This document shows, one piece after another, positions 59,323 to 64,000 of a DNA stretch of 64,000 bases. A model generated the notes under the pieces. That model had not been told where the DNA came from. It did no database searches and saw only the letters and a program-made list of their open reading frames with translations. How positions within the stretch are numbered: the stretch's first letter is position 1; every line of letters starts with the position of its first letter. The DNA is from Actinomadura meyerae (GTDB taxonomy: Bacteria > Actinomycetota > Actinomycetes > Streptosporangiales > Streptosporangiaceae): the NCBI RefSeq assembly GCF_900188445.1, contig NZ_FZOR01000041.1, forward strand, positions 1 to 64,000, read 5' to 3'. The translations under genes and the position numbers were made by a program.

Positions 59323-61379
59323 GCCGCGCGTTGCTGGACTCCGGGTCGGGGCGGCTCGTCCTCGTGCCCGACGGCGGCCCGATCGGTCTCGACATGGTCG
59401 GCGTCCCCATGTCGGTCGGCGCCGGCCACGCCCTGCTCACGGTCGAGAACGAGACGGTCGGCCGGGCGGCGGTCCGGCTGTCGCCGCTGCCGCAGGTCCC
59501 GGACGGGGTCCTCGCCGTGGGCCGGGGCCTGGCCGCGAACCTCGGCGTCGACGCGGGCCAGAAGCGCTGGCGGCTGGACGCGGCCCAGCCGGTCGACGCC
59601 GCCCGGCTGCGCGTCGAGCTGCTCACCGAGGACTCCATCGACGCGGTGGTGTCCGGCCTCGCCGCCGCCGGGCTGCCCGGCCGGGTGCTGTGGCACGGCA
59701 CCGGGGACGAGAGCTACCTGTGGGTCGACGACGTCCCGTACCGGGTGCGGGCGATCGACACCGGCGGCCGCACCGACGTGGTCGCGCGCATCACCGAGCG
59801 CACCGAGGTGGAGCTGTTCGCGGCGGGCGTCCGCAGCGGCGTGGACATCGTCATCCTCGCCGACTGCAGCGGCTCGATGGGCGTGGACGACATCGAGCGG
59901 TACGGCGAGGGCGCGCCGCCCCCCGGTCGCTTCGCCGGACGGCTCCCCGGTCGCGCTCCCGCCGGACACGGCGGGCGGATCAGCCGCACGCAGGCGCTCC
60001 GCCAGGCCCTCTACGACCTGCTGGAGGTCCGGCTGAAGGTGAACGGGCGCGTCTCCCAGGTCGCGCTCGTCGACTTCACCGAGCGGACCTCCGCCCGGTT
60101 CCCCCGCGACGGCGGCATGGTCGAGCTGGACGGCTCGTCCCCGCCAGAGCTGATCAACGAGTTCCGGGCCGCGATCGCCGTCCTGTCGGCGCAGGACGGG
60201 CGGGGCACCGACATCGGCAACGCGCTGCACGAGGCCGCCAACCTGCTCTACTACAGTGGCCGCCCGGACAACGAGAAGCTCATCGTGCTCGTCAGCGACG
60301 GCGCCCACTGGACGCCGCGCGGCGACCAGGGCACGGGCGAGGTCGTCCGGGCGTCGGAGGAGCCGGTCAGCCTGATGGCGCACCTGCACGCCAACACCGG
60401 GATCAGGCTGCACGCGATCGGGATCAGCACGCCGGAGCTGTACCGGCACTGGACGATGGCCAACGGCTTCGCGTTCAACCCGGTGCTGAACCCGAACCAC
60501 GACCTGCTGGAGCAGCTCGTGGCGGTCGGCGGCGGCGACCCCACGACGATCGGCGGCCTGGACGTCCTCGCCGCGTACTTCTCCGGGCTCGGCGCCGGCA
60601 TCACCCGGACCGTCCGGCTCGACCGCGCGCCCGCGCGCCGCTCCGGCGGGCCGTTGCCCCAGGAGGCCGCCGCCGTCCTCGCGAAGCTCGGGCGGGGCAC
60701 GGCGGACGGCGCCACCGCCGCGCGGGCCCGGCTCGCCGCGGACCTCGGCGAGCTGGTCGGGCGGTGCAACACCGAGGCGGCCCGGGTCTACGACAGGCCG
60801 CTGTTCGACTCCGCCAAGGCGAAGAAGACCATCCAGCGCGCCATCGAGAGCGGCGGCTCCGAGGAGCGCGACCTCATGTACTTCAGCCGCGACGTGCTCG
60901 CGTTCAAGCCGGTGACGCCGCCGCCGGGCACCCGGCAATCCCTGCTCGACCGGCACGACGACCTCGTCCGCTACCTCGACGGCATCCGCGCGGTCAGCGC
61001 GGGCGGCAACGTCGACTACCCGGCGCTGGACCGGCTGGTCGGCGCGGCCGTGCACGACCCCGGCAGGGCGATCGAGGCCGCGTCGGACCGCCTGCTCGGG
61101 CTGCTGCGCGGCTGGTACGAGGCGGCCGCGGCGCACGAGCCCGTCCGGCAGACCATGCCCGGTTCCGGCGCGCCGGACGCCGCCGCGCCGGACCGTGCCG
61201 TGCCGGACGCCGCCGGGGCGCGCTCGACCGGCGACGTGCTCGCGTCGTCGGGACCGGACGGCGGAGCGGCCCGGAGCGCCGACCTCGACGGCCCGACGCT
61301 CGACGGCCCGACGGTCAGCGGGCCGGCGTCCCCGAGAGGCGGCTCGGCCGCCTCCGGCGGATTCCGGTTCCGGGACTGA
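59319..61379 (+). CDS. vWA-domain protein with beta-barrel N terminus and DGPT tail
   Basis: 686 residues, ATG in an ATGA overlap. Residues 1-165 form a beta-rich module (RLVLVPDGGPIGLDMVGVP, LLTVENETVGRAAVRL) that could be a double-psi barrel. The vWA domain (about 174-400) has a full MIDAS start DIVILADCSGSMGVDD (D182, S184, S186), then GRGTDIGNAL with Thr, and LIVLVSDGAHW. The C-terminal 100 residues are disordered with repeats LDGPTLDGPTVSGPA. vWA proteins bind partners through a metal. The Thr repeats may be FHA ligands once phosphorylated. Confidence 0.85.
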   Translation: MSRALLDSGSGRLVLVPDGGPIGLDMVGVPMSVGAGHALLTVENETVGRAAVRLSPLPQVPDGVLAVGRGLAANLGVDAGQKRWRLDAAQPVDAARLRVELLTEDSIDAVVSGLAAAGLPGRVLWHGTGDESYLWVDDVPYRVRAIDTGGRTDVVARITERTEVELFAAGVRSGVDIVILADCSGSMGVDDIERYGEGAPPPGRFAGRLPGRAPAGHGGRISRTQALRQALYDLLEVRLKVNGRVSQVALVDFTERTSARFPRDGGMVELDGSSPPELINEFRAAIAVLSAQDGRGTDIGNALHEAANLLYYSGRPDNEKLIVLVSDGAHWTPRGDQGTGEVVRASEEPVSLMAHLHANTGIRLHAIGISTPELYRHWTMANGFAFNPVLNPNHDLLEQLVAVGGGDPTTIGGLDVLAAYFSGLGAGITRTVRLDRAPARRSGGPLPQEAAAVLAKLGRGTADGATAARARLAADLGELVGRCNTEAARVYDRPLFDSAKAKKTIQRAIESGGSEERDLMYFSRDVLAFKPVTPPPGTRQSLLDRHDDLVRYLDGIRAVSAGGNVDYPALDRLVGAAVHDPGRAIEAASDRLLGLLRGWYEAAAAHEPVRQTMPGSGAPDAAAPDRAVPDAAGARSTGDVLASSGPDGGAARSADLDGPTLDGPTVSGPASPRGGSAASGGFRFRD

Positions 61380-61384
61380 CTGAC

Positions 61385-63187
61385 ATGTCCGACTGGTACT
61401 CCGGCCCCCGCCCGGGCTGGCGCGTCGGCCCGGACCACAGCCCGGACGAGTACACGCTGGTCGAGGCGGTCACCAGGGGCGGGGAGGGCGACGTGTGGCT
61501 CGCCCGCCGCATCCAGCCGGACGGTCGGCAGCGCGGCGGCGACTGGGCCATCAAGATGCTGCTCACCGACCACCCGGCCGTGACCCGCAACGGCGACGAC
61601 CCCGAGACGCTGCTGCGCAAGTGGAACGACCGCTGGTACAAGAGCCACCTGGACAGCAGTGACCTGCACACCATCCCCGGCATCGTCGTCCCGGCGCAGA
61701 CCTTCGGCGGCCCGGCGCCGCACCCGCCCGGTGAGGCGCGGGACGGGGAGCGCGGCCTCTACATGGCCACACCCTGGATCGAGGGGACCGACCTGCGCAG
61801 GTGGCGGGAGGCCGCCGCGCCCCGCGACCTGCCGAACGTCGTCACCGAGGTGTGCCGGATCGTGGACGCCCTGCACGACCTCGGCCGCGTCCATGGCGAC
61901 ATCTCGCCCGGCAACATCATGGTCGGCCCGGACGGGCGAGTCTCGCTCATCGACTTCACGTTCATGCGGTTCACCGAGCTGTCCCGGACCACGGCCGCGA
62001 TCACACCGGGCTTCGGCGCCCCGGAGGCCGCCGACGAGTCCACCGTGCGCACCGACGCCTACGCGGTCGGCGCGGTCGTCTACCACCTGCTGACCGGGCA
62101 GAAGGTCCCGACCGCGCCGTCCGGGCTGCCGGCACGCGACGCGGCGCGGGCGGCCGAGCGGGTCCTCGGCCGCCAGGGGTGGTCGCGCGAGGTCGCGGAC
62201 CTCGTCACGGAGGCGCTGTCACCGGACCCGTTCCGGCGCCCGGTGCCGCTGCGCCCCTGGGCGCACCGCCTCACCGCGCTGCTCGACGCCGAGGCCGGCC
62301 GGGTGACGTGCGTGGACGTGGTGAGCGACGTCCGGGACGAGCGGATCACGGTGACGGGGTCGCTGCTCGGCCTGGCCGCGTCGGGCCCCTGGCGGCCCCC
62401 GCCGGACGGCCCGCGCGCCGCCGCGCACACCGCCGCCGAACTCGACGGAACGGGACGCCTCGTCGTGTTCGCCGTCGACCCGCAGGACGGCCTGTGGGCG
62501 GCCGTGGACGGACGCTGGCACCGGGTCACGGACCGTCCGGTGCGGGGGCGGCCGGCGGTCGCGCGGGCGAGCGACGGCGGCGTGGTCTGCGTCGTGCTCG
62601 GCCCCGACCAGGTCCTGGCCCATGACCTCGCGGCGGGCGAGACCGGCTTCCGCGAGCGGGTCTTGAAGGAGGGCCTGCGGCCCGACAGCGCGGTGGGCCC
62701 CGTGATCACCCGCCCGGACGGCCCGCTCGTCGCCCTCTACCGGGAGGGCCCGGAGCTGTTCACCATCACCGACGGGCTGGTCGAACCCGTCCTCGCCGAG
62801 TTCCGGCCGGAGGCGGCGGCGCTCGGCATCAGCCGCTGGGGCGACCTGGAGGTCCTGGCGGTGGACGGCTCCACCGGCGAGCTCGTCGCCGTCGAGCAGC
62901 TCTCCGGCGGATGGGCGCCGCCCATGCCGATACCGTGCCCGGTGCCCGTCGGCAACATCGCCGTCCTCGACCACCGGGAGGGCCGCACCATCGCCGTCGC
63001 GGGCCCGCGAGGCGTGTGGGTGATGACCACCGGCGGGCCGTGGGAGCCGCTGGACGACACCCGTCCCGCCGAGCGCGTCGTGCTCCGGCCGACGCGGAGC
63101 TGGCGGATGCAGCTCGCCGCGCTCGCCGGCGGCCGGGCGTCCTGCTGGGCCGAGGACCACACGAAGCGGTGGGTCCCGCAGGACTGA
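61385..63187 (+). CDS. Atypical Ser/Thr kinase with propeller-like C terminus
   Basis: 600 residues. The kinase core (25-300) has RGGEGDVWLARR, WAIKMLL (K57), a catalytic loop VHGDISPGNIMV with an H-G-D start as in aminoglycoside-type kinases, LIDFTFMRF in place of DFG, and APEAADESTVRTDAYAVG. Residues 310-600 are short beta repeats with regular Gly/Asp/Trp (GRLVVFAVDPQDGLWAAVDG, LVALYREGPELFTITDG, AVAGPRGVWVMTTGGPWEP), a likely beta-propeller. It is the last gene of the operon, five bases after the vWA gene. Confidence 0.85.
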   Translation: MSDWYSGPRPGWRVGPDHSPDEYTLVEAVTRGGEGDVWLARRIQPDGRQRGGDWAIKMLLTDHPAVTRNGDDPETLLRKWNDRWYKSHLDSSDLHTIPGIVVPAQTFGGPAPHPPGEARDGERGLYMATPWIEGTDLRRWREAAAPRDLPNVVTEVCRIVDALHDLGRVHGDISPGNIMVGPDGRVSLIDFTFMRFTELSRTTAAITPGFGAPEAADESTVRTDAYAVGAVVYHLLTGQKVPTAPSGLPARDAARAAERVLGRQGWSREVADLVTEALSPDPFRRPVPLRPWAHRLTALLDAEAGRVTCVDVVSDVRDERITVTGSLLGLAASGPWRPPPDGPRAAAHTAAELDGTGRLVVFAVDPQDGLWAAVDGRWHRVTDRPVRGRPAVARASDGGVVCVVLGPDQVLAHDLAAGETGFRERVLKEGLRPDSAVGPVITRPDGPLVALYREGPELFTITDGLVEPVLAEFRPEAAALGISRWGDLEVLAVDGSTGELVAVEQLSGGWAPPMPIPCPVPVGNIAVLDHREGRTIAVAGPRGVWVMTTGGPWEPLDDTRPAERVVLRPTRSWRMQLAALAGGRASCWAEDHTKRWVPQD

Positions 63188-63190
63188 CCG

Positions 63191-63213
63191 CCGCCGGGAC
63201 AGACCACCGGCGG
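63191..63213. terminator. Hairpin between convergent operon end and permease
   Basis: CCGCCGG (63191-63197), a 9-base loop and CCGGCGG (63207-63213) lie just past the kinase stop and before the convergent permease stop at 63225. It can serve both directions. Confidence 0.6.
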
Positions 63214-63224
63214 GCGCGGGACGG

Positions 63225-64000
63225 TCAGGTGGCGGCGGTCCGGGTGCGGCGCCGGGCGCCGATGAGGCGCTGCAGGGCGATGAAGCCGAACAGCAGGACG
63301 CCGATGGCGATGCGCGTCCACCACGAGCTGAGCGTGCCCTCGAAGCTGAGGATGGTCTTGATGACGCCGAGGACGAGGACGCCGAGCACGCTGCCGACGA
63401 GGTAGCCGGACCCGCCGGTGAGGACGGTCCCGCCGATGACGACGGCGGCGATCGCGTCCAGCTCCATGCCGATCGCGTGGGTCGGGTCGCCGGACAGGGT
63501 GTAGAGCGCGAACAGCACCCCGCCGAGCGCGGAGCAGAACCCGCTGATCGCGTACACCTGGATCTTCGTCCGGCCGACCGGCAGCCCCATCAGCATCGCC
63601 GACTGCTCGTTGCCGCCGACGGCGTAGACGTTGCGGCCCGTCCGCGTCCATTGCAGGACGACCGCGCCGATGGCGAACACGACCAGCGCGGTGAGCGCGC
63701 CGTAGGAGATGTGGTCACCGCCCGGCAGGTGCAGGGAGTTCAGCGCGAGGGTGTCGAAGAACCCGTTGTCGATGGAGATCTGGTTCTCGCTGAGCGTCAG
63801 GCACAGGCCGCGCGCCAGGAACATCCCGGCGAGCGTCGCGATGAACGGCTGCACCTGGAACACGTGGATCATGTAGCCCATCGCGGTGCCGAACAGCGTC
63901 CCGAACGCGAGCACCAGCGGGATGACGACCGGCGCGGGCAGGTGCAGCTTCATCGTGCCGATCGCGCACAGCATCCCCGACAGCGCCACCATGGAGCCCA
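63225..64000 (-). CDS. Sugar ABC transporter permease, YjfF-like (runs off the window)
   Basis: At least 258 residues of the C-terminal part are present; the frame stays open leftward past 64000, where GSMVALSG continues the usual IDLSVGS block. Family features: FQVQPFIATLAGMFLARGL, SENQISIDNGFFDTLA, GRNVYAVGGNEQSAMLMGL, MELDAIAAVVIGGTVLTGGS and SVLGVLVLGVIKTIL. It fits the RbsC/YjfF group that imports pentoses or galactofuranose with YtfT/YtfR partners, which would lie outside the window. Confidence 0.9.
   Translation of the reverse strand, partial: GSMVALSGMLCAIGTMKLHLPAPVVIPLVLAFGTLFGTAMGYMIHVFQVQPFIATLAGMFLARGLCLTLSENQISIDNGFFDTLALNSLHLPGGDHISYGALTALVVFAIGAVVLQWTRTGRNVYAVGGNEQSAMLMGLPVGRTKIQVYAISGFCSALGGVLFALYTLSGDPTHAIGMELDAIAAVVIGGTVLTGGSGYLVGSVLGVLVLGVIKTILSFEGTLSSWWTRIAIGVLLFGFIALQRLIGARRRTRTAAT

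Noticed and set aside
1-64000. tRNA or rRNA genes
   Set aside because: No cloverleaf-like GTTCRA arms or rRNA-conserved stretches were recognised on reading; a covariance-model scan would be needed to exclude them fully.

Overview
The window is uniformly high-GC with strong third-position G/C bias. It carries actinobacterial families (FxSxx-COOH RiPP genes, WYL and PadR regulators, a Rv2466c-type mycothiol nitroreductase, a YjfF-like permease). It looks like an actinomycete chromosome, most plausibly Streptosporangiales (Actinomadura or Thermomonosporaceae type); the genus is an inference. No rRNA, tRNA, CRISPR array or complete insertion sequence was recognised.

Layout. 1-8205: a transposase 5' end cut by the window edge, a SET-domain gene, a tiny secreted ricin-type protein, a CHAT/TPR trio (1755-5999), the scar of a deleted HxlR-SDR divergent pair (6242-7031) and a SUKH-like gene. 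8283-10671: a PadR-controlled ABC exporter. 10685-22048: a FxSxx-COOH peptide system with a hydroxylase-like HExxH protein, radical SAM FxsB, peptide FxsA, two TIR proteins, a small NTPase that shares a C-terminal adaptor with one TIR protein, the STAND/TPR giant FxsT and an internally duplicated protein. 22056-32227: a SLATT-like 2TM protein, a cation/proton antiporter, a membrane Ser/Thr kinase, and housekeeping or accessory genes with clear palindromic operators (WYL/epoxide hydrolase, TetR, EamA-PadR, LysE).

32255-45212 is a compact leftward eight-gene operon: coiled-coil protein, Clp-like AAA+ ATPase, radical SAM activase-like protein, zinc-ribbon FHA protein, Ser/Thr kinase with a threonine-repeat tail, small zinc ribbon, membrane protein, and a 1406-residue TPR/CHAT protease. 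45425-55290 holds a RES toxin-antitoxin pair, a macro-domain protein, small zinc and membrane proteins, MarR/nitroreductase, an AurF-like oxygenase with its ferredoxin reductase, TetR and PhoD. 55438-63187 is a rightward five-gene operon: PIN/NYN-like nuclease-FHA, a possible GCS2-fold protein with an RGG tail, a cysteine-rich multi-zinc protein, a vWA protein and a kinase with a propeller-like tail. A YjfF-like sugar permease runs off the right edge.

The common theme is NTP-dependent conflict or stress signalling: CHAT proteases, TIR, RES and macro (NAD/ADP-ribose) domains, STAND NTPases, kinases and FHA phosphothreonine readers. The two flanking kinase/FHA operons are the best candidates for an undescribed system. 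The working model is kinase phosphorylation of threonine-repeat tails, FHA-driven assembly, and activation of a CHAT protease or PIN-like nuclease. This is inference from domain content and operon structure.
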